Of a stretch of 64,000 nucleotides of DNA, positions 30,407 to 40,473 are shown piece by piece (the first letter of the stretch is position 1; every line of letters begins with the position of its first letter). The position numbers and the translations under genes were made by a program. The DNA comes from Cylindrospermopsis curvispora GIHE-G1 (GTDB taxonomy: Bacteria; Cyanobacteriota; Cyanobacteriia; Cyanobacteriales; Nostocaceae): NCBI RefSeq assembly GCF_014489415.1, contig NZ_CP060822.1, positions 2,031,501 through 2,095,500 on the forward strand, written 5' to 3'. The notes under the pieces were generated by a model. The model was not told where the DNA came from. It was given only the letters and a program-made list of their open reading frames with translations, and did not search any database.

Positions 30407-30473
30407 ACCTTTCTTTGGCAAATTTGGGGATGGAATTCCCCTACCTAAACAATACTAGAAAGAGCTAAGAGAC

Positions 30474-31979
30474 ATGACACCTCAAGACAACAAGAAGATT
30501 GTTGAAGAAAGAAAAGAACTGATTAAAGAAGTTCTCCAAGCTTACCCTGAAAAAGCTGCTAAGAAGCGTGAGAAGCATCTGAATGTACATGAAGAAGGTA
30601 AAACAGATTGTGGTGTTAAATCTAACATCAAATCTTTACCTGGTGTAATGACCGCCCGTGGTTGTGCTTATGCAGGCTCCAAGGGTGTGGTTTGGGGTCC
30701 TATTAAGGACATGATTCATATCAGCCATGGTCCTGTAGGTTGTGGTTACTGGTCTTGGTCTGGTCGTCGTAACTATTACTTAGGTACTACAGGTGTTGAT
30801 ACCTTTGGTACCATGCACTTCACTTCTGATTTCCAAGAACGGGACATCGTGTTTGGTGGAGACAAGAAGTTATTGAAGTTGATTCAAGAGTTGGAAGAAT
30901 TGTTTCCCCTCAACCGTGGTGTTTCTGTTCAATCTGAATGTCCTATTGGTTTGATTGGAGATGATATCGAAGCGGTTTCTAAGAAAGCTGCCAAGGAACT
31001 GGGCAAACCAGTGGTTCCCGTCCGTTGCGAAGGTTTCCGTGGGGTATCTCAGTCTTTGGGACACCACATCGCTAACGACCAAATCCGTGACTGGGTATTC
31101 CCCAGAGCAGATCAAGCTAAAAAAGACGGTAGTCTCAAGTTTGAATCTACCCCCTATGACGTAGCAATTATTGGTGATTATAACATCGGTGGTGACGCTT
31201 GGGCTAGTCGTATTCTCTTAGAGGAAATTGGTTTACGTGTTGTTGCCCAGTGGTCTGGTGACGGTACCATTAATGAAATGTTGTTGACTCCTAATGTGAA
31301 GATCAACCTCATTCACTGTTATCGTTCTATGAACTATATCAGTCGTCACATGGAAGAAGCTTATGGTATTCCTTGGATGGAGTATAATTTCTTCGGACCT
31401 ACCAAGATTGCTGAATCTTTAAGAGCGATCGCAGCCAGATTTGACTCTAAGATTCAAGAAAATGCTGAAAAGGTAATTGCTAAGTATCAGCCTTCCATGG
31501 ATGCGATTATTGCTAAATACGGTCCTCGCTTGGAAGGTAAAACCGTAGCCATGATGGTTGGTGGTTTACGTCCTCGTCACGTTGTACCTGCATTCAACGA
31601 TTTGGGCATGAAGTTAGTTGGTACAGGTTACGAGTTTGCTCACAGTGACGACTATAAACGTACCACTCACTATATTGACAATGGCACAATCGTTTATGAC
31701 GACGTAACCGCCTTTGAATTTGAAGAATTCATCAAAGCTCTGAAGCCAGATTTAATTGCTTCTGGCGTAAAAGAGAAGTACGTATTCCAAAAGATGGGTC
31801 TTCCTTTCCGTCAAATGCACTCTTGGGATTATTCTGGTCCTTACCACGGTTACGACGGATTTGCCATTTTCGCTCGTGACATGGATTTGGCACTCAACAG
31901 TCCCACTTGGGGATTAATAGGTGCTCCCTGGAACAAATCTGCCAAGAAAGCTTTAAGAAAAGCTACAGCAGCAGTCTAA
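30474..31979 (+). CDS. nifD: Nitrogenase MoFe protein alpha chain
   Basis: NifD has 501 residues. The P-cluster cysteines are C64, C90 and C156, and the FeMo-cofactor ligands are C282 (LIHCYRSMN) and H449 ([11 protein letters not shown]). The reading frame is whole: the nifD excision element of Anabaena PCC 7120 is absent, and the DNA matching its 11-bp attachment site is changed at two synonymous positions (31826-31836). It forms the alpha2beta2 enzyme with NifK. Transcribed from nifH after a 121-bp gap. Confidence 0.99.
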   Translation: MTPQDNKKIVEERKELIKEVLQAYPEKAAKKREKHLNVHEEGKTDCGVKSNIKSLPGVMTARGCAYAGSKGVVWGPIKDMIHISHGPVGCGYWSWSGRRNYYLGTTGVDTFGTMHFTSDFQERDIVFGGDKKLLKLIQELEELFPLNRGVSVQSECPIGLIGDDIEAVSKKAAKELGKPVVPVRCEGFRGVSQSLGHHIANDQIRDWVFPRADQAKKDGSLKFESTPYDVAIIGDYNIGGDAWASRILLEEIGLRVVAQWSGDGTINEMLLTPNVKINLIHCYRSMNYISRHMEEAYGIPWMEYNFFGPTKIAESLRAIAARFDSKIQENAEKVIAKYQPSMDAIIAKYGPRLEGKTVAMMVGGLRPRHVVPAFNDLGMKLVGTGYEFAHSDDYKRTTHYIDNGTIVYDDVTAFEFEEFIKALKPDLIASGVKEKYVFQKMGLPFRQMHSWDYSGPYHGYDGFAIFARDMDLALNSPTWGLIGAPWNKSAKKALRKATAAV

Positions 31980-32064
31980 ACAAAGAAAATATCAGGGTAA
32001 ATTGCCCCCATAAATACTAAATAGTCCCCTATAAACCCTGACCAATATAGGTGAAAATATGGGC

Positions 32065-32160
32065 AAAGTAGGGGTGAGAAATTCAAAATTCAAAATTAAA
32101 AGTTCTCAAGTTTGAATTTTCCATTCTGAATTTTGGGCAGCATTTCCGACCCCCTACTTA
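32065..32160. repeat. Long inverted-repeat element, nifD-nifK gap
   Basis: About 96 bp with AAGTAGGGGT at the left and ACCCCCTACTTA at the right (near-perfect complements), and inner arms rich in AATTCAAAATT / AATTTTGAATT-type words that can continue the stem. The end sequence resembles the TAAGTAGG ends of the 117-124 bp element found three times elsewhere in the window, but the interior differs. Confidence 0.6.
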
Positions 32161-32226
32161 AAAAGGGGCAATTAACTGATATCGCCACAGAAACACACCA
32201 CATACAGCAATCTTGGAGAACTAGAA

Positions 32227-33762
32227 ATGCCTCAGAATCCGGAAAAAATTAAGGATCACGTTGAACTATTCCACCAACCAGAATACCAACAACTGTTCCA
32301 AAACAAGAAAGAATTTGAAAATGGTCACACCCCTGAAGAAGTTCAACGGGTTGCAGAATGGACAAAGACCTGGGAATATCGTGAAAAGAACTTCGCTCGT
32401 GAAGCTTTAACCATTAACCCTGCTAAAGGTTGTCAACCTTTGGGTGCTATGTTCGCTGCTGTGGGTTTTGAAGGCACTCTTCCCTTCGTTCAAGGTTCTC
32501 AAGGTTGCGTTGCTTATTTCCGTACACACTTAACCCGTCACTATAAAGAACCATTTTCTGGCGTTTCTTCTTCCATGACTGAAGACGCTGCGGTTTTTGG
32601 TGGTCTGCAAAACATGATTGATGGTTTAGCAAATGCCTACGCACTTTACAAACCTAAAATGATTGCAGTTTGCACCACCTGTATGGCGGAAGTTATCGGT
32701 GATGACTTGGGTGCATTTATCACCAATGCTAAGAATGCTGGTTCCGTACCCCAGGATTTACCCGTACCTTTTGCGCACACACCTAGTTTCGTAGGATCCC
32801 ACATCACCGGTTATGATAACATGATGAAGGGTATTCTTTCTAACCTAACAGCAGGTAAAAAGAAAGCTACCAGTAATGGTAAAATCAACTTCATCCCCGG
32901 TTTCGATACTTATGTAGAAAACAACCGTGAAGTGAAGCGTATAGCTGAACTAATGGGTATTAACTACACCCTGTTATCTGACAACAGTGATTATGTTGAC
33001 TCACCTAACGATGGTGAATTTAACATGTACCCAGGTGGCACAAAACTAGAAGACGCAGCGGACTCCATCAACGCTAAAGCTACTATTGCTCTTCAAGCTT
33101 ACTCCACCAGCAAGACCCGCGACTACATTGCTAAGGAATGGGGTCAAAAAGTTGAAGTTTCTCGTCCTTGGGGTATTAAGGGTACAGACGAATTCTTGAT
33201 GAAACTCAGCGAGTTAACTGGTAAAGCAATTCCTACTGAATTAGAAGTAGAACGTGGTCGTGCAGTTGACGCTATGACTGACTCCCATGCGTGGGTACAT
33301 GGTAAGCGTTTTGCTATCTACGGTGATCCTGACCTAGTCTATAGTGTTGTTGGGTTCATGCTAGAAATGGGTGCTGAACCCGTACACATTTTGGTTCATA
33401 ACACCAATGAAGCATTTGAGAAGGAATTGAGAGGTCTTCTAGATTCTAGCGAATTCGGTAAAGAAGCTAAAATCTGGGGTGGTAAGGACTTATGGCACTT
33501 ACGTTCCTTATTGTTTACCGAACCTGTAGATCTATTGATTGGTAATTCTTACGGTAAGTATTTGTGGCGTGATTGTGGTGTACCTTTAGTTAGAATTGGT
33601 TATCCCATCATGGATCGTCACCACTACCACCGTTATGCAACCGTTGGTTACAAGGGTGTTATTAACTTGTTGAACTGGATTGTTAACACCATCTTTGAAG
33701 AAATTGACCGCAATACCAATGTTCCTGGTAAGACAGATATTTCTTACGACTTAATTCGCTAG
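32227..33762 (+). CDS. nifK: Nitrogenase MoFe protein beta chain
   Basis: NifK, 511 residues, pairs with NifD. The P-cluster cysteines are C69 (AKGCQPLG), C94 (GSQGCVAY) and C152 ([12 protein letters not shown]). The N-terminal helix region and C-terminus ([14 protein letters not shown]) are normal for cyanobacteria. A GGAG lies 9 nt before the ATG. The 247-bp gap from nifD carries the inverted-repeat element, and a MITE-like element follows 13 bp after the stop. Confidence 0.99.
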   Translation: MPQNPEKIKDHVELFHQPEYQQLFQNKKEFENGHTPEEVQRVAEWTKTWEYREKNFAREALTINPAKGCQPLGAMFAAVGFEGTLPFVQGSQGCVAYFRTHLTRHYKEPFSGVSSSMTEDAAVFGGLQNMIDGLANAYALYKPKMIAVCTTCMAEVIGDDLGAFITNAKNAGSVPQDLPVPFAHTPSFVGSHITGYDNMMKGILSNLTAGKKKATSNGKINFIPGFDTYVENNREVKRIAELMGINYTLLSDNSDYVDSPNDGEFNMYPGGTKLEDAADSINAKATIALQAYSTSKTRDYIAKEWGQKVEVSRPWGIKGTDEFLMKLSELTGKAIPTELEVERGRAVDAMTDSHAWVHGKRFAIYGDPDLVYSVVGFMLEMGAEPVHILVHNTNEAFEKELRGLLDSSEFGKEAKIWGGKDLWHLRSLLFTEPVDLLIGNSYGKYLWRDCGVPLVRIGYPIMDRHHYHRYATVGYKGVINLLNWIVNTIFEEIDRNTNVPGKTDISYDLIR

Positions 33763-34210
33763 ACAAATAACGGTTAAGTAGGGAGGCACAATTATTTGTA
33801 GGATAGGTTAGTGGTAGGGTAACCCATGGGGGCGTTGGGTTTCGTTCCTCAACCCAACCTACGTTCATGTTTAATTCCACCCACCTACTTAGTTGTCAAG
33901 CATCATCTTGAGGCCACTAATCCCTAAGTTAGTATCGGATGGGGATTGGGTATTAACCCAATTCCCTATTTCAATGAATCACCTGGTATTAAACCAAGGG
34001 AAAAATTCTCCAGTACCGAAATTATCAAGAATTGCTGTTATAAAAATTCAGTTACGGATAAATAGATATCTTTTTTTGAGAATTGAAATGTGTGAATCTA
34101 ATGTGAAGAGGAATTTTGCAGTAAGTCTATAGATATTTCCAACCTTGAAGTTTTGGAAAGTAACCGAATTATAAAAACTGCCAAGACCAGACATAAAGCG
34201 AGACATCAAT
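33763..34210. other. 448-bp nifK-nifE intergenic region
   Basis: Its first part is a MITE-like repeat (33775-33891). The remaining roughly 320 bp are AT-rich and non-coding; a 79-codon frame at 33893-34132 starts with a rare codon, inside the gap, and looks like chance. This is probably where the nifEN promoter lies, but no -35/-10 pair is convincing. Confidence 0.6.
33775..33891 (+). repeat. MITE-like element, copy 1
   Basis: 117 bp bounded by perfect terminal inverted repeats TAAGTAGG and CCTACTTA. The interior holds AGGCACAATTATTTGTAGGA and CAACCCAACCTACGTTCAT, shared with copies at 39327-39446 (opposite orientation) and 52966-53089. The inner GTTGGGTTT and AACCCAACC arms can pair. It has no coding capacity. 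No clear target-site duplication is seen. Confidence 0.85.
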
Positions 34211-35593
34211 ATGAAAATGAGCCAAGGCAAAATTAACGAACTGCTGAATGAATCAGGGTGTGAACATAATCAAAAAAAGCAAGCACAAAAGAAAAATAAA
34301 TCCTGCACTCAACAAGCTCAACCCGGTGCTGCTCAAGGTGGTTGTGCTTTTGATGGTGCAATGATAGCCTTAGTGCCCATCACTGATGCAGCACATTTAG
34401 TCCATGGTCCAATTGCGTGCGCGGGAAATTCCTGGGGGAGTCGAGGTAGTTTGTCTTCTGGACCAATGCTGTATAAGACCGGTTTCACCACTGACTTAAC
34501 AGAAAATGATGTAATTTTTGGAGGTGAGAGAAAATTATATCAAGCTATTCTAGAAATTCACAAACGTTATCAACCATCAGCTGTATTTGTTTACGCTACC
34601 TGTGTAACTGCTTTAATTGGCGATGATATGGAAGCGGTATGTAAAGTAGCAGCTGAAAAAATTGGCATTCCAGTGATTCCCGTAATTTCTCCTGGATTTA
34701 TTGGCAGTAAAAATTTGGGAAATCGATTTGCAGGTGAATCTTTATTGGATTATGTGGTGGGAACTGGTGAACCAGAACATACCACACCATATGATATTAA
34801 TTTGATTGGTGAGTACAATATTGCGGGAGAAATGTGGGGTGTTTTACCCCTATTTGAGAAATTGGGGGTTCGAGTCCTTGCCAAAATTACTGGTGATGCT
34901 CGCTATCAAGAAATTACATACGCTCATCGAGCCAAGTTAAATGTGATGATCTGCTCGCGGGCATTATTAAATATGGCGCGGAAAATGGAAGAACGCTATG
35001 GTATTCCCTATATTGAAGAGTCATTTTATGGGATAGATGATATTAATCGTTGTCTCAGAAATGTAGCAGCTAAATTAGGAGATGCAGAATTACAAGCACG
35101 GACTGAAAAACTAATTGCTCAAGAAACAGCTGCTTTAGATATTGCTCTAGCACCTTATAGAGAAAGATTAAAGGGTAAACGAGTGGTACTATATACCGGG
35201 GGAGTAAAGAGTTGGTCAATCATTTCTGCGGCTAAAGATTTAGGGATAGAAGTAGTGGCAACAAGTACTAGAAAAAGTACGGAAGAAGATAAGGCTAAAA
35301 TCAAGAAATTACTAGGGAATGATGGCATTATGTTAGAAAAAGGTAATGCCCAGGAATTATTAAAATTAGTGAGGGATACAAAAGCCGATATGTTAATAGC
35401 TGGTGGCAGAAATCAGTACACAGCATTAAAAGCAAGAATTCCCTTTTTAGATATTAATCAAGAGCGTCATCATCCCTATGCTGGTTATATGGGAATGGTG
35501 GAAATGGCTAGAGAATTATACGAAGCTTTATATAGTCCCATCTGGGAACAAATTCGCAAACCAGCACCATGGGATAATGGGGAAACATTTTAA
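34211..35593 (+). CDS. nifE: FeMo-cofactor assembly scaffold, NifE
   Basis: NifE has 460 residues and resembles NifD. With NifN it forms the scaffold on which the NifB product matures to FeMo-co. Conserved cysteines lie in [25 protein letters not shown] and [13 protein letters not shown]. The N-terminal 35 residues are Gln/Lys-rich. The start is ATG 34211, with ATG 34217 two codons later as the alternative. nifN follows after 18 bp. Confidence 0.97.
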   Translation: MKMSQGKINELLNESGCEHNQKKQAQKKNKSCTQQAQPGAAQGGCAFDGAMIALVPITDAAHLVHGPIACAGNSWGSRGSLSSGPMLYKTGFTTDLTENDVIFGGERKLYQAILEIHKRYQPSAVFVYATCVTALIGDDMEAVCKVAAEKIGIPVIPVISPGFIGSKNLGNRFAGESLLDYVVGTGEPEHTTPYDINLIGEYNIAGEMWGVLPLFEKLGVRVLAKITGDARYQEITYAHRAKLNVMICSRALLNMARKMEERYGIPYIEESFYGIDDINRCLRNVAAKLGDAELQARTEKLIAQETAALDIALAPYRERLKGKRVVLYTGGVKSWSIISAAKDLGIEVVATSTRKSTEEDKAKIKKLLGNDGIMLEKGNAQELLKLVRDTKADMLIAGGRNQYTALKARIPFLDINQERHHPYAGYMGMVEMARELYEALYSPIWEQIRKPAPWDNGETF

Positions 35594-35611
35594 TTATTAA
35601 AGATTACATTT

Positions 35612-36943
35612 ATGGCAATAGTCACTATTCCTAATAAACCAGTTTCTGTTAATCCCCTCAAACAAAGTCAAGCCTTGGGAGCTGCTTTGGCTTTTCTGGG
35701 ATTGAAAGGAACAATGCCTTTATTTCATGGTTCCCAAGGTTGTACAGCTTTTGCTAAGGTTGTATTAGTAAGACATTTTCGGGAAGCAATTCCCTTAGCT
35801 ACCACAGCTATGACAGAAGTCACCACCATTTTGGGGGGAGAGGAAAATGTGGAACAAGCAATTTTAACTCTGGTGGAAAAAGCTAAACCGGAAATTATTG
35901 GATTATGTACCACTGGATTAACAGAAACTAGGGGGGATGATATTGAACGTTTTTTGAAAGAAATTAGAAAACGTCATCCCGAATTAGACCATTTACCGAT
36001 TATTTTTGCTCCTACTCCTGATTTTAAAGGTGCATTACAAGATGGTTTTGCAGTTGCTGTGGAAAGTATTGTCCGGGAAGTACCTAAAGCTGGAGGGGTA
36101 AAAACAGAGCAAATCACCATTTTGGCCGGTTCTGCTTTTACTCCTGGAGATATTCAAGAAATTGAAGAAATGGTCAAGTCCTTTGGATTAGAACCCATTT
36201 TCGTACCCAATCTAGGTGCTTCTTTAGACGGTCATTTGGAAGATGATTATCGTGCGGTAACAGTGAGTGGGACTACTCTCCCAGAACTGCGTGCTGTGGG
36301 TAGTTCAGCTTTTACCATTGCATTGGGTGAAAGTATGCGCGGGGCAGCAAAAATTCTTCAAGAAAGATTTAATACCGATTATGAGGTCTTTCGAGATTTA
36401 ACAGGTTTAGAACCGGTGGATGAATTTTTGCAAGCTTTGTCGGTATTAAGTGGAAATCCGGTTCCGGAAAAATATAGTCGTCAACGTCGTCAATTACAAG
36501 ATGGGATGTTAGACACTCATTTTTATTTAGGTGCCAAACGAATTTCCTTAGCATTAGAGCCAGATTTAATGTGGTCTATGATTAGGTTTTTACAGTCCAT
36601 GGGTGCTTGTATTCATGGAGCTGTGAGCACCACTAAATCCCCCTTATTAGATATTTTACCCATTAAAAGTGTCACCATTGGGGATTTAGAAGATTTGGCA
36701 GATATAGCTGTTGGATCTGATTTATTGATTGGCAACTCTAATGTAAATACCATTGCCAAACGTCTGAGTATTCCCCTTTATCGTTTAGGAATACCAATTT
36801 ATGACAGATTGGGAAATGGATTATTTACCAAGGTTGGTTATCGAGGAACCATGGAAGTTCTATTTGCCATTGGCAACCTATTTATAGAACAGGAAGAGTC
36901 ATTAATGATGCAACAATGGCAACATGTAATGAATAAGGGATAA
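35612..36943 (+). CDS. nifN: FeMo-cofactor assembly scaffold, NifN
   Basis: NifN has 443 residues and resembles NifK. Conserved cysteines are in GSQGCTAFAK and GLCTTGLTETRGDD; PTPDFKGALQDGF is typical. It forms a heterotetramer with NifE. nifE and nifN are separate genes here, whereas some cyanobacteria have them fused. nifX follows after 34 bp. Confidence 0.97.
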   Translation: MAIVTIPNKPVSVNPLKQSQALGAALAFLGLKGTMPLFHGSQGCTAFAKVVLVRHFREAIPLATTAMTEVTTILGGEENVEQAILTLVEKAKPEIIGLCTTGLTETRGDDIERFLKEIRKRHPELDHLPIIFAPTPDFKGALQDGFAVAVESIVREVPKAGGVKTEQITILAGSAFTPGDIQEIEEMVKSFGLEPIFVPNLGASLDGHLEDDYRAVTVSGTTLPELRAVGSSAFTIALGESMRGAAKILQERFNTDYEVFRDLTGLEPVDEFLQALSVLSGNPVPEKYSRQRRQLQDGMLDTHFYLGAKRISLALEPDLMWSMIRFLQSMGACIHGAVSTTKSPLLDILPIKSVTIGDLEDLADIAVGSDLLIGNSNVNTIAKRLSIPLYRLGIPIYDRLGNGLFTKVGYRGTMEVLFAIGNLFIEQEESLMMQQWQHVMNKG

Positions 36944-36977
36944 ATCAAATTGTCAAGTTGTTAGTTATAAAGGACAA

Positions 36978-37397
36978 ATGAAAGTGAAAATTGCATTTAC
37001 GACCAGTGATAGAATTCACGTCAATGCCCATTTTGGGTGGGCTAAGGAAATTGATGTTTATGAAATTTCCGATCAAGGCTATGAATTTAGGGAGACTCTC
37101 AAGTTTGATGGTGATTTAAAGGAAGATGGCAATGAGGATAAAATTACCCCCAAACTTGAAGCTTTACATGACTGTACCATAGTTTATGTTCTGGCGATTG
37201 GTGGTAGTGCAGCAGCTCGACTAATTAAACATGGTGTGACTCCGGTAAAAGCCAAATCTGAAGAGGAAGAAATTGCCGAAATCTTAAATAAACTAGTACA
37301 AACCTTAAAAGGGAATCCTCCACCTTGGTTACGCAAGGCTTTAGGTCACAAGAAATCTAATTTTTTAGAGGAAGTAGAAAACGAAGCTGCAATATGA
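36978..37397 (+). CDS. nifX: FeMo-cofactor carrier protein NifX
   Basis: A 139-residue NifX of the NafY/NifX fold, which carries NifB-co or the VK-cluster between NifB and NifEN. VKIAFTTSDRIHVNAHFGWA at the start has the family's His, and TIVYVLAIGGSAAARLIKHG is the conserved middle. It is homologous to the C-terminal domain of NifB at the head of the cluster. Its stop overlaps the next start by 4 bp (ATGA). Confidence 0.95.
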   Translation: MKVKIAFTTSDRIHVNAHFGWAKEIDVYEISDQGYEFRETLKFDGDLKEDGNEDKITPKLEALHDCTIVYVLAIGGSAAARLIKHGVTPVKAKSEEEEIAEILNKLVQTLKGNPPPWLRKALGHKKSNFLEEVENEAAI

Positions 37398-37867
37398 GTG
37401 ATATGAGTCAAAATCATAGTGTCAATGGTCATGGTATGGTTTATCCGTTTTTAAAAACCTTGGTACAACAGATCAGAGCTAGTGATAGTTATGGTTTTTA
37501 TAGAAATTGGTCTGATGAACTAATCCTCAAACCCTTTGTTGTTACCAAGCAAAACAAAAAACAAATCTCCGTAGAAGGAGAAATCGATCCGGCAACTATT
37601 TCTCGAATTAATGCCTTTTTTCGAGCTGTAGCTGCTAGTATTGAACAAGAAACCGGTATGATTTCTAATGTGGTTATTCAATTGGGTCATGAGGGTTTTG
37701 GTTGGGCACTAGTTTTTTCTGGGCGACTATTGTTGGCTATCAAAACTTTACGGGATGCTCATCGTTTTGGATTTGAATCCCTGGAAAAGTTAAACGAAGA
37801 GGGACAAAACTTCGTTCAAAAAGGAATTGATTTGGCTCAACGTTTTCCCCAAGTTGGTAACTTGTAG
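37394..37867 (+). CDS. NifX-associated protein (DUF269)
   Basis: A 157-residue protein of the NifX-associated DUF269 family, found almost only in nif clusters. RASDSYGFYRNWSDELILKP near the start and ISRINAFFRAVAASIEQETG are typical. The function is not known; it is often linked with the cofactor pathway by context. Translation is probably coupled to nifX through the ATGA overlap. An alternative ATG lies at 37403. Confidence 0.92.
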   Translation: MSDMSQNHSVNGHGMVYPFLKTLVQQIRASDSYGFYRNWSDELILKPFVVTKQNKKQISVEGEIDPATISRINAFFRAVAASIEQETGMISNVVIQLGHEGFGWALVFSGRLLLAIKTLRDAHRFGFESLEKLNEEGQNFVQKGIDLAQRFPQVGNL

Positions 37868-37902
37868 TCTTGGATTTTGATTCTCAGCTTTGATATTTGG
37901 GT

Positions 37903-37958
37903 ACTGGGTAATTTTGTCATTGATTAAGTTTTCAATAACTTCTGACACCCTACCCAGT
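37903..37958 (+). repeat. 8-bp inverted repeat, DUF269-DUF683 gap
   Basis: ACTGGGTA (37903-37910) and TACCCAGT (37951-37958) are perfect complements with a 40-nt spacer. They lie in the 117-bp gap before the DUF683 gene. Confidence 0.4.
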
Positions 37959-37984
37959 CTACTAATTCCTCATCATCTATTGCA

Positions 37985-38185
37985 ATGACAATTGAAGATC
38001 TAAGAAATACAATTAAAAAGCTAAATAGCAAAGCAGGTCAAATGAAAATGGATCTGCATGATTTAGCGGAAGGACTGCCAACAGATTACGAAAAATTGAT
38101 GACTGTTGCGGCTAAAACCTATGAAATATACAAAGAGTTAGATCGGCTAAAACAACAACTAAAAACTATGGAGACAAGTTCATGA
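37985..38185 (+). CDS. DUF683 nif-cluster protein (CCE_0567 type)
   Basis: A 66-residue all-helical protein of the DUF683/CCE_0567 family, small proteins found with nif genes and described as metal-binding in Cyanothece. TIKKLNSKAGQMKMDLHDLA and LMTVAAKTYEIYKELDRLKQ are the two helices. It shares an ATGA overlap with nifW. Confidence 0.9.
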   Translation: MTIEDLRNTIKKLNSKAGQMKMDLHDLAEGLPTDYEKLMTVAAKTYEIYKELDRLKQQLKTMETSS

Positions 38186-38499
38186 ATAGAACTATGGAAG
38201 AATTTAAAAAAATCGTGGATGCGGAGGCATATTTTCAATTTTTTAATCTGGGTTACGATCAACACTTTGTCAATGTTAATCGTCTACATATTTTGAAGAA
38301 GTTTTCTCAATTTATGTATGAAATTGACCAAGAATATCCCAATTTAAGTGACTTGGAAAAATTAGAGAAATATAGTACAGCACTGCAACAAGCATACCGG
38401 GTCTTTATGGAATCTACACCCCATGAACAAAAACTGTTTAAGGTGTTCAATGATAAACCCAAAAATGTAGTTACTTTAACAGACATTATATCTGATTAG
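38182..38499 (+). CDS. nifW: Nitrogenase stabilising/protective protein
   Basis: A 105-residue NifW, which binds the MoFe protein and is thought to protect it from oxygen or aid its maturation. AEAYFQFFNLGYDQHFVNVN and LHILKKFSQFMYEID are the conserved blocks. It starts inside the DUF683 stop (ATGA). A second ATG at 38194 could also serve. hesA follows 13 bp later, with AGGAGG before its ATG. Confidence 0.95.
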   Translation: MNRTMEEFKKIVDAEAYFQFFNLGYDQHFVNVNRLHILKKFSQFMYEIDQEYPNLSDLEKLEKYSTALQQAYRVFMESTPHEQKLFKVFNDKPKNVVTLTDIISD

Positions 38500-38512
38500 G
38501 AGGTATGAATTA

Positions 38513-39292
38513 ATGAGTTTAACGCCTAAGGAATTAGAGCGATATAGTCGCCAAATGATGCTGCCAAATTTTGGTGAACTAGCTCAAAATCGTCTTAAAT
38601 CAGCGACGATTCTGGTAACTGGTGTGGGGGGATTAGGTGGTACTGCAGCTCTTTATTTAGCAGTAGCAGGTGTTGGGCGTCTGATTTTAGTTCGTGGTGG
38701 TGATTTACGTCTGGATGATATGAATCGCCAAATTTTAATGACTGATGATTGGGTGGGTAAACCAAGAGTTTTTAAGGCTAAAGAAACCCTAGAAGCTATT
38801 AATCCTGATGTAGAAATTGAAGTGGTTCATGATTATATCACTGCAGAAAATGTAGATTCTTTAGTGCAATCTGCTGATATGGCTTTGGATTGCGCTCACA
38901 ATTTTAATGAGCGGAATTTATTAAATGCAGCTTGTGTGCGCTGGCGCAAACCAATGGTAGAAGCAGCTATGGATGGAATGGAAGCATACCTAACAACAAT
39001 TATTCCTGGTGTTACTCCCTGTTTATCTTGTTTGTTTCCAGAAAAACCAGAATGGGATCGACGTGGGTTTTCAGTTTTGGGTGCTGTTTCTGGAACTTTA
39101 GCCTGTTTGACTGCTCTGGAAGCTATTAAACTCATTACAGGTTTTAGTCAACCATTGTTATCGGAACTGCTAACAATTAATTTTTCCAGAATGGAATTTG
39201 TTAAGCGTCGTTCCCAGAGGGATCGCAATTGTCCAGTTTGTGGTAACACTGCACCTTGGCGATATTCCCAATCTCAGTCTTTATCTGTTTAA
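38513..39292 (+). CDS. hesA: HesA (MoeB/ThiF-family E1-like enzyme)
   Basis: A 259-residue protein with an E1-like fold. The ATP-binding loop is GVGGLGG (37-43) and the four zinc cysteines are C170, C173, C240 and C243. The family adenylates the C-terminus of a sulfur-carrier protein; the HesA partner is not settled, though a role in molybdenum or sulfur supply to nitrogenase is proposed. A strong Shine-Dalgarno (AGGAGG, 9 nt before the ATG) is present. A MITE-like element lies 34 bp after the stop, before hesB. Confidence 0.95.
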   Translation: MSLTPKELERYSRQMMLPNFGELAQNRLKSATILVTGVGGLGGTAALYLAVAGVGRLILVRGGDLRLDDMNRQILMTDDWVGKPRVFKAKETLEAINPDVEIEVVHDYITAENVDSLVQSADMALDCAHNFNERNLLNAACVRWRKPMVEAAMDGMEAYLTTIIPGVTPCLSCLFPEKPEWDRRGFSVLGAVSGTLACLTALEAIKLITGFSQPLLSELLTINFSRMEFVKRRSQRDRNCPVCGNTAPWRYSQSQSLSV

Positions 39293-39326
39293 AGACTTAG
39301 ACTCTGAAACTTCATGATTGAAGTGA

Positions 39327-39446
39327 TAAGTAGGTGAGTGGAATTAAATATAAGATCAACGTAGGTTGGGTTGAAGCATGAAACCCAACACCCCCATGGG
39401 TCTCCTTACTCGACCCGTCCTACAAATAATTGTGCCTCCCTACTTA
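39327..39446 (-). repeat. MITE-like element, copy 2
   Basis: 120 bp with the same TAAGTAGG/CCTACTTA ends, inverted relative to copies 1 and 3: it reads GTAGGTTGGGTTGAAGCATG and ends AATTGTGCCTCCCTACTTA. It fills most of the hesA-hesB gap, stopping 44 bp before hesB, so it could influence expression of hesB. Confidence 0.85.
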
Positions 39447-39490
39447 AATAACTGGGAAATCAGAATCACACTTAGCCAATAGGAAAAAAA

Positions 39491-39856
39491 ATGACTGTAA
39501 CTCTAACCGAAAAGGCGGAATTTCGTTTGCGGGCGTTTTTAAAAACTTCTTCTAGCCAAGAGTCCGAGAAAGGTGTACGCATTTCTGTAAAAAATGGTGG
39601 TTGTAGTGGCTATGAATATGGTATTGAAATTACCAGTCAACCCCAACCAGATGATATTATTATCAAACAGGGTAATGTGTTGCTTTATATTGATGCCAAA
39701 AGTGTGCCCTTGTTAGAAGGTGTGGAGATTGATTTTATTGAAGGAGTTATGGATAGCGGTTTTAAGTTCTCTAATCCAAATGCTACCGATACTTGTGGTT
39801 GTGGTAAGTCTTTCAAATCTGGAGATTGTTCACCCAATGGTGTACCTTGCAGCTAA
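39491..39856 (+). CDS. hesB: A-type Fe-S carrier HesB
   Basis: A 121-residue IscA/NifIscA family protein. The three ligand cysteines are C38 (KNGGCSGYEY), C102 and C104 (DTCGCG). The short C-terminal tail has two more cysteines. It delivers Fe-S clusters, probably to nitrogenase components. AGGAAAA precedes the ATG. fdxH follows after 150 bp. Confidence 0.95.
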   Translation: MTVTLTEKAEFRLRAFLKTSSSQESEKGVRISVKNGGCSGYEYGIEITSQPQPDDIIIKQGNVLLYIDAKSVPLLEGVEIDFIEGVMDSGFKFSNPNATDTCGCGKSFKSGDCSPNGVPCS

Positions 39857-40006
39857 AACTATTTGGAACTTGGGAAAAAATAAATAAGGAAATTATTTGC
39901 ATCGCATCATTTCTCAGTTTACAACCTTACCGTAGACATTCTCCACATTTTTGTCTGGGTAGCATTTACCTAAACTACAAATTCTATTCAATCTTCAGGA
40001 AGGACT

Positions 40007-40306
40007 ATGGCTAGTTATAAAGTCAGATTGGTTAACGAAAAGCAAGGTTTAGATGCTACAATTGACTGTGATGAAGATACATCAATTGTTGATGCAGCAG
40101 AAGAAGCAGGTATTGAATTACCTGTTTCCTGTCATGCTGGTTCTTGCTCTAGTTGTGTAGGCAAAATTCTAGAAGGTGAGATTAACCAAGATGATCAAAA
40201 TTTCTTAGATGATGACCAATTATCTAAGAAGTTTGCCCTATTATGTGTTACCTATCCTCGCTCTAACTGTACAATTAAAACTCATCAGGAAGCAAATCTT
40301 GTATAG
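40007..40306 (+). CDS. fdxH: Heterocyst [2Fe-2S] ferredoxin
   Basis: A 99-residue plant-type ferredoxin. The ligands are C42, C47, C50 ([10 protein letters not shown]) and C80. Basic residues Lys11-Lys12-type NEKQ near the N-terminus and the end [11 protein letters not shown] match FdxH, the direct electron donor to NifH in heterocysts. AGGAAGG lies 4 nt before the ATG. A long hairpin follows the stop. Confidence 0.96.
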   Translation: MASYKVRLVNEKQGLDATIDCDEDTSIVDAAEEAGIELPVSCHAGSCSSCVGKILEGEINQDDQNFLDDDQLSKKFALLCVTYPRSNCTIKTHQEANLV

Positions 40307-40376
40307 CAAAGGCGAACCAGAACACTCACCTGGCTCTCATTTTTAGCCATCTGGTGTTCTTTGCAAAGCTATAACC
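40302..40376 (+). terminator. Extended hairpin after fdxH
   Basis: AGAACAC...TGGCT (40319-40335) pairs with AGCCA...GTGTTCT (40344-40360), with TTTTT in the loop region, and outer TATAGC/GCTATA arms can extend it. It separates fdxH from feoA and probably limits read-through. Confidence 0.55.
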
Positions 40377-40473
40377 TATATACAAGTTACAAGTTGGGGT
40401 TTTGCTGTAATGATGAAAGGTGTTTATCATCTTTCATCATTGATGACCCAGTTGTTTCAATTTCTCTTAGTTT

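Noticed and set aside
33893-34132. 79-codon frame in the nifK-nifE gap
   Set aside because: It begins with a rare start codon right after the MITE-like copy, has no ribosome site and no recognisable protein features.
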